Of a stretch of DNA of 64,000 nt, positions 10,165 to 19,233 are shown piece after piece. The DNA is from [Mycobacterium] stephanolepidis. Lineage in GTDB: Bacteria; Actinomycetota; Actinomycetes; Mycobacteriales; Mycobacteriaceae. Within the stretch, counting starts at the first letter, position 1, and each line of letters begins with the position of its first letter. The translations under genes were made by a program, and so were the position numbers. The notes under the pieces are model-generated. The model was not told where the DNA came from and made no database searches. It was given only the letters and a program-made list of their open reading frames with translations. The DNA lies in NCBI RefSeq assembly GCF_002356335.1, contig NZ_AP018165.1, forward strand, positions 3,844,001 to 3,908,000. The letters run 5' to 3'.

Positions 10165-12030
10165 CTATTCGACGGTTACCGACTTGGCCAGGTTCCGCGG
10201 CTTGTCCACGTCGTACCCACGGGCCTGCGCCACCGCCGCGGCGAACACCTGCATCGGAATCGTGGACAGCAACGGCTGGTACAACGTCGACACCGCCGGA
10301 ATCTCGATGAGGTGGTCCGCGTACGGCCGAATCGTCTCATCGCCCTCTTCGGCGATCACGATCGTCCGTGCCCCACGGGCCTGAATCTCACGAATGTTGC
10401 TGAGCAGCTTCGAATGCAGCAATCCCATGCCCTTGGGGGACGGCATCACCACGATGACCGGCAGTCCCTCTTCGATCAGCGCGATCGGCCCGTGTTTGAG
10501 CTCTCCGGCCGCGAATCCCTCGGCGTGCATGTACGCCAGCTCCTTGAGCTTGAGCGCACCCTCCAGCGCCACCGGGTATCCGACGTGGCGCCCCAGGAAC
10601 AGGATGCTGGAGGACTGCGCGTACTGCCGCGCAAGCTCGGCGACCGGATCCATGGTGGCGATGACGCGCTCGATCAACTCCGGCATGGCCTCCAGCTCGT
10701 GGTACTCACGAGCCACCTCATCCGGGTATTTGGTGCCGCGAGCCTGCGCCAAGGCCAGGCCCACAATGTAATTGGCAGTCACCTGGGCCAGGAATGTCTT
10801 CGTCGCGGCGACACCGATCTCCGGCCCGGCCCGCGTGTAGAGCACCGCATCGCATTCACGGGGAATCTGCGAACCGTTGGTATTACAGACGGCCAACACC
10901 TTGGCCTTCTGCTCCTTGGCGTGCCGCACCGCTTCCAGGGTGTCCGCGGTCTCACCCGATTGCGAAATGGCGACGACGAGCGTGCTGCGATCCAAAACCG
11001 GGTCCCGGTAGCGGAATTCGCTCGCGAGCTCGATCTCCACGGGCAGCCGCGTCCAATGCTCGATGGCGTACTTGGCCAGCAGACCCGAATGGAATGCCGT
11101 ACCGCAGGCGACCACGAACACCTTGTCGATATCGCGCAGTTCCTGATCGGAGAGCCGCTGCTCGTCGAGAATTATCCGGCCGAGGTCGAAGTGCCCCAAC
11201 AAGGTGTCGGACACCGCCGCCGGCTGTTCGGCGATCTCCTTGAGCATGAAGTACTCGTAGCCGCCCTTTTCCGCGGCCGACAGGTCCCAGTCGATCGTGA
11301 AGACCCGGGCGTTGTCGGCGTCGTCGTTACCCGCGAAGTCGGTGATGCGGTAGCCGTCCGCGGTGATGACCACGACCTGGTCCTGCCCTAATTCGACGGC
11401 TTCCCTGGTGTATTCGATGAACGCGGCGACGTCGGACCCGAGGAACATCTCGCCGTCACCGATACCGACCACCAGCGGGGTGGAACGGCGCGCGGCCACG
11501 ATGGTGCCCGGGTCGTCGGCGTGGGAGAAAACGAGGGTGAAGTGACCCTCGAGCCGCCGCACCACGGCCTGCACCGAGGCCACGAAGTCGCCGGCGGTGT
11601 CTCCCGATTCGTACTGGCGCGCCACCAGGTGCACGGCCACCTCGGAGTCGGTGTCGCTGGCGAACTCGACGCCGGCGGCCTCCAGTTCGGCCCGCAATGC
11701 CGGGAAGTTCTCGATGATCCCGTTGTGGACCACCGCGACCTTGCCGGTCGTATCCCGATGCGGGTGCGCGTTGCGGTCGGTGGGGGCGCCGTGGGTGGCC
11801 CAGCGGGTGTGCCCCATGCCGGTGGTCGCGCCGAAGGATTCACCCGATTCCGCGATCGCGGATTCCAGGTTGGCCAACCGGCCCGCCTTGCGCTGCACCA
11901 GCAGCCCGCCGCTTCCGTCGGCCAGCGCAACCCCCGCCGAGTCATAGCCCCGGTACTCGAGCCGCCGCAGCGCCTCGAGGACGACACCAAGAGCGTCCCG
12001 GTGGCCGACGTACCCGACGATTCCGCACAT
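10165..12030 (-). CDS. glmS: Glutamine-fructose-6-phosphate aminotransferase GlmS
   Basis: First committed step to UDP-GlcNAc: fructose-6-phosphate plus glutamine gives glucosamine-6-phosphate. 621 residues. The start is fixed at ATG 12028-12030 because maturation exposes Cys as the N-terminal nucleophile (MCGIVGYVG). The glutaminase domain fills the first ~240 residues (WATHGAPTDRNAHPH, VVHNGIIEN), followed by two SIS isomerase domains (SQSGETADTLEA; C-terminal DKPRNLAKSVTVE). A TACCCT box eight bases before the ATG may be a near-leaderless promoter. Confidence 0.97.
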   Translation of the reverse strand: MCGIVGYVGHRDALGVVLEALRRLEYRGYDSAGVALADGSGGLLVQRKAGRLANLESAIAESGESFGATTGMGHTRWATHGAPTDRNAHPHRDTTGKVAVVHNGIIENFPALRAELEAAGVEFASDTDSEVAVHLVARQYESGDTAGDFVASVQAVVRRLEGHFTLVFSHADDPGTIVAARRSTPLVVGIGDGEMFLGSDVAAFIEYTREAVELGQDQVVVITADGYRITDFAGNDDADNARVFTIDWDLSAAEKGGYEYFMLKEIAEQPAAVSDTLLGHFDLGRIILDEQRLSDQELRDIDKVFVVACGTAFHSGLLAKYAIEHWTRLPVEIELASEFRYRDPVLDRSTLVVAISQSGETADTLEAVRHAKEQKAKVLAVCNTNGSQIPRECDAVLYTRAGPEIGVAATKTFLAQVTANYIVGLALAQARGTKYPDEVAREYHELEAMPELIERVIATMDPVAELARQYAQSSSILFLGRHVGYPVALEGALKLKELAYMHAEGFAAGELKHGPIALIEEGLPVIVVMPSPKGMGLLHSKLLSNIREIQARGARTIVIAEEGDETIRPYADHLIEIPAVSTLYQPLLSTIPMQVFAAAVAQARGYDVDKPRNLAKSVTVE

Positions 12031-12083
12031 AGCCCACCAGGGTAGTTCAGTTCCCGCCGCGGTCCGCAACGACAACGATCAGC

Positions 12084-12089
12084 TACGGT
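12084..12089 (+). promoter_or_regulatory. Leaderless-type -10 box (TACGGT)
   Basis: TACGGT fits TANNNT and ends six bases before ATG 12096, so transcription would begin at the start codon. No ribosome-binding site is visible. Confidence 0.55.
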
Positions 12090-12095
12090 CATCCC

Positions 12096-12962
12096 ATGGC
12101 GAGTACCCGCACGCTATTCAAAGCCCTGACCCGTCGTGGTCCGCACAAGGTTCTGCGTGGCGACCTGGCCTTCGCCGGGGTGACCGGCGTCGTCTACACC
12201 CCGGATTCCGGCTTCAATCTGCCTGCGGTGGCCTTCGGACACGACTGGCTGACCGGTACCGACAAGTATCGGGCGACCCTGGAACATCTCGCGTCCTGGG
12301 GAATCGTCGCGGCGGCCCCGGACACCGAGAAGGGGTTGATCCCGTCACACCTGAATCTGGCAGCCGACTTGGCCACAACACTCGAGATCGTGACCCGGGT
12401 GCGCCTCGGCGACGGCAAGATCAGCGTGCATCCGACCAAGCTCGCGCTGGCCGGTCATGGACTGGGCGCCTCGGCGGCGGTGTTCGCGGCCACGCGGTCC
12501 TCAGCGCCGGTGGACAAGAAGAATCGGCCGATCGGCGCCAAGGCCGTCGCCGCGCTGTTTCCCAGCGCAACGCAGCCGCCCGTGGAGAACAGTGCCACCG
12601 CGTTGACCATCCCCGGACTTGTTGTGACGAGCACCGACGACGCGCAATCGCTGCGATCGAATGCCCTGGCGCTCTCGCAGGCGTGGCCGGGTGCCGAGCT
12701 GCGGAACATCGCGAAGGCGAAGTCCAGCGGGCTACCGGAACACAGCTGGCTGCGTAGATTCGTCGGTCTCGGCGGATCGAATCGGGCAACCCAGCGCAAT
12801 ACTCGCGCCTTGTTGACCGGATACTTGCTCTTCCAGCTCGTCGGCGACAAGCGCTACCGCGACTTCGCCGACCCGGCGGCTGAACTGCCGAACACCTCGG
12901 TGCCGGAATCCACCGCGCTGGAGATCAGCCAGATCGATCGCGTGCAATCGCTACTGAGGTAG
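12096..12962 (+). CDS. Alpha/beta-hydrolase-like protein lacking the nucleophile serine
   Basis: 288 residues, resembling the mycobacterial protein encoded beside glmS (Rv3438 position). The fold is of the dienelactone hydrolase/polyesterase type: AVAFGHDWL gives the oxyanion region and HLASWGIVAAAPDTEKG the following strand. The expected nucleophile elbow reads AGHGLGAS: Gly122 stands where GxSxG needs Ser. A candidate acid (TSTDDAQS) and His (LPEHSWLRRF) remain. Either a binding or scaffold pseudoenzyme or an enzyme using another nucleophile. Its stop abuts the stop of the convergent next gene with no spacer. Confidence 0.75.
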   Translation: MASTRTLFKALTRRGPHKVLRGDLAFAGVTGVVYTPDSGFNLPAVAFGHDWLTGTDKYRATLEHLASWGIVAAAPDTEKGLIPSHLNLAADLATTLEIVTRVRLGDGKISVHPTKLALAGHGLGASAAVFAATRSSAPVDKKNRPIGAKAVAALFPSATQPPVENSATALTIPGLVVTSTDDAQSLRSNALALSQAWPGAELRNIAKAKSSGLPEHSWLRRFVGLGGSNRATQRNTRALLTGYLLFQLVGDKRYRDFADPAAELPNTSVPESTALEISQIDRVQSLLR

Positions 12963-13175
12963 TCAGCGCCTCCACCGCTGCCAGCGGTAGAGGTCGTCCT
13001 CATCGAAGTCGGATTCGGTCATATGGATCTGCACGGGCATCTGAAGTTCACCGATATGGGTGGACTCATCGAGCACCACGTCACTGCGCGCCGCATCGGC
13101 GTCATCCCGCAGCTGATCCAGGGTGCTCTCGAAATCCGACACGATGCCCGCGAGGGCGTCGGTGATGTCGATCAT
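12963..13175 (-). CDS. Small acidic hypothetical protein of the EspC-like operon
   Basis: 70 residues, acidic (ITDALAGIVSDFESTLDQLRDDADAARSDVV), predicted alpha-helical in the first half with no signal peptide or membrane segment. ATG 13173-13175 overlaps the stop of the large WXG protein (ATGA), so it is the third, translationally coupled gene of this operon. Size and acidity would suit a partner or chaperone for its neighbours, but no family is recognised. Confidence 0.7.
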   Translation of the reverse strand: MIDITDALAGIVSDFESTLDQLRDDADAARSDVVLDESTHIGELQMPVQIHMTESDFDEDDLYRWQRWRR

Positions 13176-14800
13176 CGTCCGGCCTTGGGCAGTTCATCGG
13201 CGGCGATTTCACACGGCGTCTCCCCGGCATCCGTCCCTGCGGCCTGGGGCTGCGCCTGCCGACCGCTGGGCCCCACCGAGGGCACGGGTGAGGGCTGTTG
13301 CGCGGGCTCGGGATGCTGGACCGCGTTCGGCTGCTGTGTGTGGACCGGCGGTGGGGTCACCGGCGACATCGATCCAGCGGGCTGCGCCGCGGACAGCCCA
13401 CCGGTGGACGGCGGAATCGCACCCCCCGGCGGCGTCGTGGTCCCGAGCGGTGCACCCGGGGTGGTCTGGCCTGCGGGGGCCGGAGTGGCCTCCACACCCC
13501 CTGCTCCCGCCAGCTGAACGCCCGGGCCCTGCATAGGCTTGCCATCCGTGGCGAACGTCGCGCCCGCATCCGAGCGGGCTTCCTGGATCGCCGCGTCCTT
13601 GGCCGCCGCCATCTTGGCGTCCGGGTCCTTCTTGTCGGCGGCCTCGTCGGCCTTCCCGTCGATCTTGTCCTCGGGCCTCTCGTCGCCCGCACCGGCCTCG
13701 CCGCCCTGCCCCAACTGGTCGAACGGGATGCTGGAGAGGCCCTCGGTGATCGCGCTGACAATGCCGCTGGCGGCCTGGCCGATAGATCCGAGAGCGCCCG
13801 TCATGGCCCCGGTCAACCCGCTGACAATCTGGCTCGGGTCCATGCCCTGCTGCCCTTGCCCCTGCCCGGCACTCTGCTGCCCACCGCCGGACATCTGCCC
13901 GCCCTGATTACCCATCGCTGAGGCCGGGGTGGCCGTGCCCTGCATCCCGCCGCCCGCGCTATCGCCGGCGGACCCGCTGTTTCCGCTGCTCTGGCCACCC
14001 CCGGTAGCACCTGACTCCTGCTTGCCGCCTTTGTCTTTGTCCCTGTCCGTGGAGTTCTGCGGGGATTCGGTGTCCGAGTCGTACTCCGGTCCGAGCTGAC
14101 CGGGCGGGTTCTTGAACTCCGCGGGCAGCTCCTGCTTCAGCGCACTGGTGAACGTGTCGTACGCCTCGCCACCCTTGCCCCACGCCGCCTTCATCGCGGG
14201 AAGCCATTTGCCCTCGATGTTCTGTTGGACATGGGGGCCGATCTTCGTGGCGTTGGTCTCGTCTGCCACCGACCTGTCACCGGTCCCGGTCTTGTAGGTG
14301 GCGACGGCGCTGTCGAAAGACGCGCGATCGGTCACCAACCCATCGACCATGGTCGATGCCTGCTTCTTGAGATCGACGATGTTCCATAACGTTTCACGCA
14401 ACCCGTCCAGACCGGTGGATACCTGCCCGAATTCCTTGGTCACCGCGTCGGCGGTGGAGTTGTGCGTCCGCAAGAACTGATTAGCGGCCTCCGAGCCTTT
14501 GCCTTCCCACATTCCCATGAGCTGCTGCAGCTGGCCGTGCTGGCGCTCGGCGGCGGACTTCATGGTGGTCACCGCGCTCTTGAAGAGCTCAAGATCCGCA
14601 CCGAGCTTGTTCAGATCCATGCCGGCGTCCATGTCGTACCAATCGAACAGCTGGCGCTCGTTGGCGGTGAGGTCCGGGTTGGTGATGGTGACCGGAGACT
14701 TACCGTTACCCCGGATCGCGGTGGTGGTGTAGTTCTGCGAGTTCGCGATCGCCTGGATCCCCTCGCTGCGCAGCGACTCGATGTCGTACTTACCTGCCAT
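13172..14800 (-). CDS. Large Pro/Gly/Gln-rich protein with two WXG-type helical modules (Rv3439c-like)
   Basis: 542 residues. The N-terminal ~225 residues are helical and contain two WXG100-like turns: MGMWEGKGSEAANQFL (Trp98-Glu-Gly100) and AAWGKGGEAYDTFTSALK (Trp207). Residues ~235-330 are Gly/Gln/Ser-rich low complexity, then a helical stretch and a charged Lys/Asp-rich part, and the last ~110 residues are Pro/Ala/Gln-rich. The architecture resembles EspB- or EspE-type type VII substrates, and the position corresponds to the Ala/Pro-rich Rv3439c. ATG 14798-14800 is chosen because it begins family-like sequence and overlaps the upstream EspC-like gene by 11 bases. Probably secreted, with its small partner. 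Confidence 0.75.
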   Translation of the reverse strand: MAGKYDIESLRSEGIQAIANSQNYTTTAIRGNGKSPVTITNPDLTANERQLFDWYDMDAGMDLNKLGADLELFKSAVTTMKSAAERQHGQLQQLMGMWEGKGSEAANQFLRTHNSTADAVTKEFGQVSTGLDGLRETLWNIVDLKKQASTMVDGLVTDRASFDSAVATYKTGTGDRSVADETNATKIGPHVQQNIEGKWLPAMKAAWGKGGEAYDTFTSALKQELPAEFKNPPGQLGPEYDSDTESPQNSTDRDKDKGGKQESGATGGGQSSGNSGSAGDSAGGGMQGTATPASAMGNQGGQMSGGGQQSAGQGQGQQGMDPSQIVSGLTGAMTGALGSIGQAASGIVSAITEGLSSIPFDQLGQGGEAGAGDERPEDKIDGKADEAADKKDPDAKMAAAKDAAIQEARSDAGATFATDGKPMQGPGVQLAGAGGVEATPAPAGQTTPGAPLGTTTPPGGAIPPSTGGLSAAQPAGSMSPVTPPPVHTQQPNAVQHPEPAQQPSPVPSVGPSGRQAQPQAAGTDAGETPCEIAADELPKAGR

Positions 14801-15098
14801 TGACTGCAGCCACCCTTGCCTTGTTCTTGGCATCCCGATCGGCATAACGCTGCGCGGTCGCGCGGAGTTGTTCGGCGATCGCGGTGTTGGTGCGCTGCCA
14901 GTTCTCGAGATGAGTCACCACCTCGCGCAGTCCATCCCTGACCGCGTCGCCCTTGGTCGTATGCCACCGTCCGGCCGATGCCCCACCGAAAGACAACCCG
15001 CGCAGCTGCTGAATGGCTTTTTGCAGCTCTTCGGCCACACTGTCAAACTCTCCAGCGACCCCCCGGACACCAGCGACGTTGATCGAGGTTTCTCCCAT
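14790..15098 (-). CDS. EspC-like type VII secretion substrate (Rv3440c-like)
   Basis: 102 residues, all helical, with the EspC/DUF2580-type layout: INVAGVRGVAGEFDSVAEEL, LSFGGASAGRW, then LREVVTHLENWQRTNTAIAEQL. Near the C-terminus Tyr85-Ala-Asp-Arg-Asp89 matches the YxxxD/E export signal of ESX substrates. The frame is open upstream to 15218, but ATG 15096-15098 is chosen because it starts the family domain and lies just after a SigM-like promoter. First of three coupled genes; a likely secreted partner of the large WXG protein. Confidence 0.78.
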   Translation of the reverse strand: MGETSINVAGVRGVAGEFDSVAEELQKAIQQLRGLSFGGASAGRWHTTKGDAVRDGLREVVTHLENWQRTNTAIAEQLRATAQRYADRDAKNKARVAAVNGR

Positions 15099-15106
15099 AT
15101 TGACTA

Positions 15107-15133
15107 CGACGGGTGCATGCCACTTCCGGTTCC
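15107..15133 (-). promoter_or_regulatory. SigM-like ECF promoter of the EspC-like operon
   Basis: On the minus strand, GGAACC (15133-15128), 16 bases, then CGTCG (15111-15107), only eight bases before ATG 15098. This matches the reported mycobacterial SigM consensus GGAAC-N16-18-CGTCR. The preceding AAAAAAGAT is shared with the esxU upstream region. Confidence 0.7.
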
Positions 15134-15189
15134 ATCTTTTTTCACCGATCTGTGGATCATGCGTCTTCCCGTTCAACCGCTTGGTCGGG

Positions 15190-15195
15190 TAGGGT
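15190..15195 (+). promoter_or_regulatory. Leaderless-type -10 box (TAGGGT)
   Basis: TAGGGT ends six bases before ATG 15202. It lies in the 103-base divergent region shared with the EspC-like operon. Confidence 0.6.
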
Positions 15196-15201
15196 CGCCG
15201 C

Positions 15202-16239
15202 ATGCGCATTGGAACCACGCTGAGCTATGCCGGCGGATTCACCGAAGTCGTTGACGAGCTCGCTGAGCTGGAGAAAGTCGGGTTGGACATCGCGTTCGTC
15301 GCCGAGGCCTACTCGTATGACGCCGCGAGCCAGCTCGGGTTTCTCGCTGCCAAGACGTCCACCGTAAAGCTCGCGTCGGGCATCTTCCAGCTGTACACCC
15401 GTACCCCCACCCTGCTGGCGATGACGGCGGCCGGCCTGGATTACGTCTCCAACGGTCGGTTCGTCCTGGGCATCGGCGCCTCGGGCCCGCAGGTCATCGA
15501 GGGATTCCACGGCGTGAAGTACGACGCTCCACTGGGCCGCACCCGTGAAACCGTCGAGATCTGCCGAAAGGTGTGGCGTCGGGAACGCCTGGAGTTCGAG
15601 GGCAAGTACTTCACCGTGCCGCTGCCTCCCGAACAGGGCACCGGCTTGGGCAAGGCGCTGAAGCTGATCAATCACCCAGTGCGCGACCGCATTCCGGTAC
15701 TCATCGCCGCTCTTGGCCCCAAGAACGTGGCACTGACCGCCGAGATCGCCGAGGGCTGGCAGCCCATCTTCTTCCTTCCCGAGAAGGCCAATGACGTTTG
15801 GGGTGCCGCCCTGGCCGAGGGCAAGGCCAAGCGCGACCCGTCGCTCGGCGATCTCGAGGTCTACGCCGGGCCGGCGCTCGCGATCGGTGACGACGTCGAG
15901 GCGCTGTACGGATTCGTCAAGCCGAGCCTGGCGCTCTACATCGGCGGCATGGGAGCCAAGGGTAAGAACTTCTACCACAACCTCGCGACCGCATACGGTT
16001 TCGGCAAGGAAGCCGACACCATCCAGGAGCTTTACCTGGCGGGTAAGAAGGCCGAAGCGACCGATGCGGTGCCTGACGAGCTGGTCAGGAACATCTCGCT
16101 CATCGGGCCCAAGAGTTTTGTCGCCGAACGGGTTGCGGCCTTCAAGGAGGCAGGTGTGACGACTCTCAATGTCGCCCCGCTCGCCGCCGATGCGGCAGGC
16201 CGGATCAAGCATGTCGAGGCCCTGCGCGAGCTGCTGTGA
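15202..16239 (+). CDS. LLM-class F420-dependent oxidoreductase
   Basis: 345-residue luciferase-like TIM-barrel oxidoreductase, of the group using reduced coenzyme F420 in mycobacteria. Typical segments are MRIGTTLSYAGGF, VGLDIAFVAEAYSYDAASQLG, TVKLASGIFQLYTRTPTLLAM and GRFVLGIGASGPQVIEGFHG. The substrate is unknown; similar M. tuberculosis proteins (for example Rv3520c) are also uncharacterised oxidoreductases. Single gene, divergent from the EspC-like operon, probably leaderless and followed by a hairpin. Confidence 0.9.
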   Translation: MRIGTTLSYAGGFTEVVDELAELEKVGLDIAFVAEAYSYDAASQLGFLAAKTSTVKLASGIFQLYTRTPTLLAMTAAGLDYVSNGRFVLGIGASGPQVIEGFHGVKYDAPLGRTRETVEICRKVWRRERLEFEGKYFTVPLPPEQGTGLGKALKLINHPVRDRIPVLIAALGPKNVALTAEIAEGWQPIFFLPEKANDVWGAALAEGKAKRDPSLGDLEVYAGPALAIGDDVEALYGFVKPSLALYIGGMGAKGKNFYHNLATAYGFGKEADTIQELYLAGKKAEATDAVPDELVRNISLIGPKSFVAERVAAFKEAGVTTLNVAPLAADAAGRIKHVEALRELL

Positions 16240-16241
16240 TT

Positions 16242-16272
16242 CGTACGCCGTTCGCGTAGCGTTCGGCGTACG
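16242..16272 (+). terminator. Hairpin after the LLM oxidoreductase gene
   Basis: CGTACGCCG (16242-16250) pairs perfectly with CGGCGTACG (16264-16272), loop of 13, followed by TTTG. It begins three bases after the stop and lies before the phosphatase gene; probable weak terminator. Confidence 0.5.
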
Positions 16273-16299
16273 TTTGCCTGCCACCCCGAAGGTGGTGGA

Positions 16300-17814
16300 A
16301 TGACAGCCATTCCGCGCCGCACAGTCCTGCGCGCCGCTCTGCTTGGGCTCGCCATTGCTCCGGCGGCGGCATGCGGGCCGGCGTTGGTGACGACTCGTCC
16401 GAGACTGACGCATGGAGTCGCAAGCGGATTCCCCCGCGCCGACGGGGCGTTGATCTGGGCACGCTCGGATCGCCCCGCCACCATGCTCGTCGAAACAGCT
16501 GCCACCGAGAGCTTCTCGGAGGTGCGACGTTTCACCGGTCCGGTACTCACGCCGGAGTCGGACGGTACCGGCAGGCTGCGCCTCACCGGCCTGCCCGCGG
16601 ACGCCGAGGTGCACTATCGGGTGACACTGGACTCCGATGGAGCCCTGAGTGAGCCTGTCACCGGTGTCTTCCGGACAGCGCCGACCGCCGCACGAAATGT
16701 GCGACTGATCTGGTCCGGCGATGTCGCGGGACAAGGGTTCGGCATCAATCCAGACGTCGGCGGGATGAGAATCTTCCGCACCATGGCGGACCGAAATCCG
16801 CAGTTCTTCCTCCACAGCGGGGACACGGTGTACGCGGATGTTCCGATTCAGGAAACGTTGACCCTGCCCGACGGGCGGATCTGGCGCAACGAGGTATCCG
16901 AGGCGAAAAGCGCTGTGGCACAGACGCTCGACCAATACCGCGGTCAACACGCATACAACCTCACCGATGCCAACTACCGATACTTCAACGCACGCGTTCC
17001 GCAACTCGTGCAGTGGGATGACCACGAGGTGCTCAACAACTGGTATCCCGGCGAGGTTCTGGAGAACGACAAGTACACCGAAAAGCGAGTCGATGTGCTT
17101 GCACAGCACGGACACCGGGCATTCCATGAATGGCAACCGACTGAACCCCGCGAAGCCGTTGACGGCCTTGTGTACCAACGAGTCTCATACGGCCCGCTAT
17201 TGGACGTGTTCATTCTCGACATGCGCAGCTACAAGGACCCCAACTCCACCAACCGGCAGCAGCACGGCGCCATCTTCGGTGCCCGCCAAACCGAATGGCT
17301 GATCAACGCCATGGCCTCATCCAGGGCCGTATGGAAGATCGTCGCCAATGACCTGCCACTGGCGCTGGTGGTACCCGACGGCAAGACGAACTTCGAGGCC
17401 GTCGCCAACGGCGACAACGGCCCCCCGCTGGGGCGAGAAACCGAACTGGCACACATACTCTCGCAACTGAAAGCGCGACAGGTCCGCAATGTGGTGTGGC
17501 TGACGGCCGACGTGCACTACACCGCTGCGCATGAATACTCGCCTGCGCGTGCCGCATTCACAGACTTCGACCCGTTCTGGGAGTTCGTGTCGGGTCCGCT
17601 GCACGCCGGCGCAGGCCAGGAGAAGCCGCTCGACGGAACCTTCGGACCGCGTGCGGATTACGTCCACGCGGCGCCGCCAGATCAGCAGTCACCGCTGGAT
17701 GGTTACCAGCATTTCGGGCAGGTCGACATAGACGGCGCAAGCGGCGATCTCACCGTCACACTGTGCGACGCTGCCGGTTCCGCGCTGTACACCCGCAGCC
17801 TGGCACGCGCCTAA
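16300..17814 (+). CDS. phoD: PhoD-type alkaline phosphatase, Tat-exported (possible lipoprotein)
   Basis: 504-residue metallophosphoesterase of the PhoD family, which releases phosphate from phosphodiesters or monoesters outside the membrane with Fe/Ca. The N-terminus has a twin-arginine signal (Arg6-Arg7, [11 protein letters not shown]) and a possible lipobox AAAC at Cys25. Metal-binding text is evident: [34 protein letters not shown] and [11 protein letters not shown]. An AAGGTGGTGG precedes the ATG. Its stop overlaps the convergent glmM stop in CTAA. The gene symbol is a family name only. Confidence 0.88.
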   Translation: MTAIPRRTVLRAALLGLAIAPAAACGPALVTTRPRLTHGVASGFPRADGALIWARSDRPATMLVETAATESFSEVRRFTGPVLTPESDGTGRLRLTGLPADAEVHYRVTLDSDGALSEPVTGVFRTAPTAARNVRLIWSGDVAGQGFGINPDVGGMRIFRTMADRNPQFFLHSGDTVYADVPIQETLTLPDGRIWRNEVSEAKSAVAQTLDQYRGQHAYNLTDANYRYFNARVPQLVQWDDHEVLNNWYPGEVLENDKYTEKRVDVLAQHGHRAFHEWQPTEPREAVDGLVYQRVSYGPLLDVFILDMRSYKDPNSTNRQQHGAIFGARQTEWLINAMASSRAVWKIVANDLPLALVVPDGKTNFEAVANGDNGPPLGRETELAHILSQLKARQVRNVVWLTADVHYTAAHEYSPARAAFTDFDPFWEFVSGPLHAGAGQEKPLDGTFGPRADYVHAAPPDQQSPLDGYQHFGQVDIDGASGDLTVTLCDAAGSALYTRSLARA

Positions 17815-19130
17815 ACCGCGCCGACCACCTCGGCCACCCGCTCAGCGAGGCGCTGCGCGGTAGACTGCTCGTCGGCCTCCACCATGACGCGAACCAGTTG
17901 CTCGGTTCCAGAAGGACGCAACAGGATTCGGCCATTGCCCGCGAGCTCGGACTCCACAGCGGCAACGGCCGCAAGCACCTCAGGCGCCTTCGCCACTGTG
18001 TGCTTGTCCGAGACCCGCACGTTGATGAGCGTTTGAGGCAGGCTGCGCATCGCCGACGCAAGATCGGCCAAAGACTTACCTGTTTGAGCCATCCGGGACA
18101 TGAGGCGCAGACCGGTGACGATTCCGTCCCCGGTAGTGGCCAGTGAGGGCAACACGATATGACCGGATTGCTCACCGCCCAGCGCGAATTGGCCCGCGCG
18201 TAACTCTTCCAGCACATAGCGGTCGCCGACGCCGGTCACCTTGACATCGATGCCCACCGAACGCATGGCGATATGCAATCCCTGATTGCTCATCACCGTG
18301 GTGACCAGCGTGTTGTCGGTGAGCTCACCGGCTTCCGCCATCGCCGCGGCGAGCACGACCATGATGGCGTCGCCATCGATGACGTTCCCGTCCGCATCTA
18401 CCGCAAGGCATCTGTCGGCGTCGCCGTCATGCGCAAGCCCTAGGTGGGCGTCGTGCGCCTTCACGGCGGCCTGTAGTGGACCGAGATGTGTTGACCCACA
18501 ACCATCGTTGATATTGAGGCCGTCGGGATCGGCATTGATGTCTATCACGTGGGCGCCGGCGGCGCGGTACGCCAAGGGCGCCGCGTCGGACGCCGCGCCG
18601 TGCGCACAGTCGACCACCACGGTGACTCCGCTCAGCGGATGGGTGGCGGCATTATCGACATGATGCAGATACCGGTCGAGAGCGTCTACGGCGTCACGCA
18701 CGCGACCGATACCCGCGCCGGTCGGACGTGCCGCAGGTGCATCCAATTGCGCCTCGATGGCGTCCTCGGCGGAGTCATCGAGCTTGTGACCGCCGGCGCC
18801 GAAGATCTTGATGCCGTTGTCGGGCATGGGATTGTGCGAGGCCGAGATCATGACGCCGAAGGCCGCGCCGTAGGCGCCCGTCAGGTATGCCACCGCAGGA
18901 GTGGGCAGCACACCGACCCGAAGCACGTCGACACCTTCTGCCGCGATACCCGCGACAACCGCAGCCTCCAACATCTCACCACTGGCGCGCGGGTCTCGAC
19001 CCACGACCGCGGTGGCGTGACCACTGGCCAACGACCGTGCCGCGGCGGAGCCCAGCGCGACCGCGAGCTCGGCCGTCAGCTCGGCATTCGCGACACCGCG
19101 CACACCGTCAGTGCCGAATAGTGAGCCCAT
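17811..19130 (-). CDS. glmM: Phosphoglucosamine mutase GlmM (MrsA)
   Basis: Interconverts glucosamine-6-phosphate and glucosamine-1-phosphate, the step after GlmS. 439 residues; four-domain alpha-D-phosphohexomutase. The phosphoserine loop is [28 protein letters not shown] holds the Mg ligands; GGEQSGH binds sugar; [15 protein letters not shown] is the phosphate loop. The frame is open upstream, but ATG 19128-19130 begins the conserved [12 protein letters not shown] and follows GGAAGG at good spacing. Confidence 0.96.
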   Translation of the reverse strand: MGSLFGTDGVRGVANAELTAELAVALGSAAARSLASGHATAVVGRDPRASGEMLEAAVVAGIAAEGVDVLRVGVLPTPAVAYLTGAYGAAFGVMISASHNPMPDNGIKIFGAGGHKLDDSAEDAIEAQLDAPAARPTGAGIGRVRDAVDALDRYLHHVDNAATHPLSGVTVVVDCAHGAASDAAPLAYRAAGAHVIDINADPDGLNINDGCGSTHLGPLQAAVKAHDAHLGLAHDGDADRCLAVDADGNVIDGDAIMVVLAAAMAEAGELTDNTLVTTVMSNQGLHIAMRSVGIDVKVTGVGDRYVLEELRAGQFALGGEQSGHIVLPSLATTGDGIVTGLRLMSRMAQTGKSLADLASAMRSLPQTLINVRVSDKHTVAKAPEVLAAVAAVESELAGNGRILLRPSGTEQLVRVMVEADEQSTAQRLAERVAEVVGAV

Positions 19131-19178
19131 GCAGTAAACCTTCCATAACCAGTCATACCAAACTGGCCCAATAACGCG

Positions 19179-19213
19179 ATTGCGCCGACACACAGGTTGT
19201 GTGCCGGCGCAAT
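19179..19213 (-). terminator. Long hairpin downstream of rplM-rpsI
   Basis: ATTGCGCCGACACACA (19179-19194), loop GGT, TGTGTGCCGGCGCAAT (19198-19213): 16 pairs with a single G-T type mismatch. It starts 20 bases after the rpsI stop and has no U-run on the minus strand, as is common for mycobacterial stem-only terminators. Confidence 0.6.
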
Positions 19214-19233
19214 ACGCGGACGAACAGAGTCGA

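Noticed and set aside
12031..12095. glmS ribozyme or riboswitch
   Set aside because: The leader is only 65 bases to the divergent gene and has none of the ribozyme structure; glmS ribozymes are a Firmicute feature.
15157..17178. Open frame of 673 codons on the minus strand opposite the LLM oxidoreductase and PhoD genes
   Set aside because: Both plus-strand genes are clear family members with proper starts; the antisense frame is an artefact of high-G+C third positions and has no recognisable domain.
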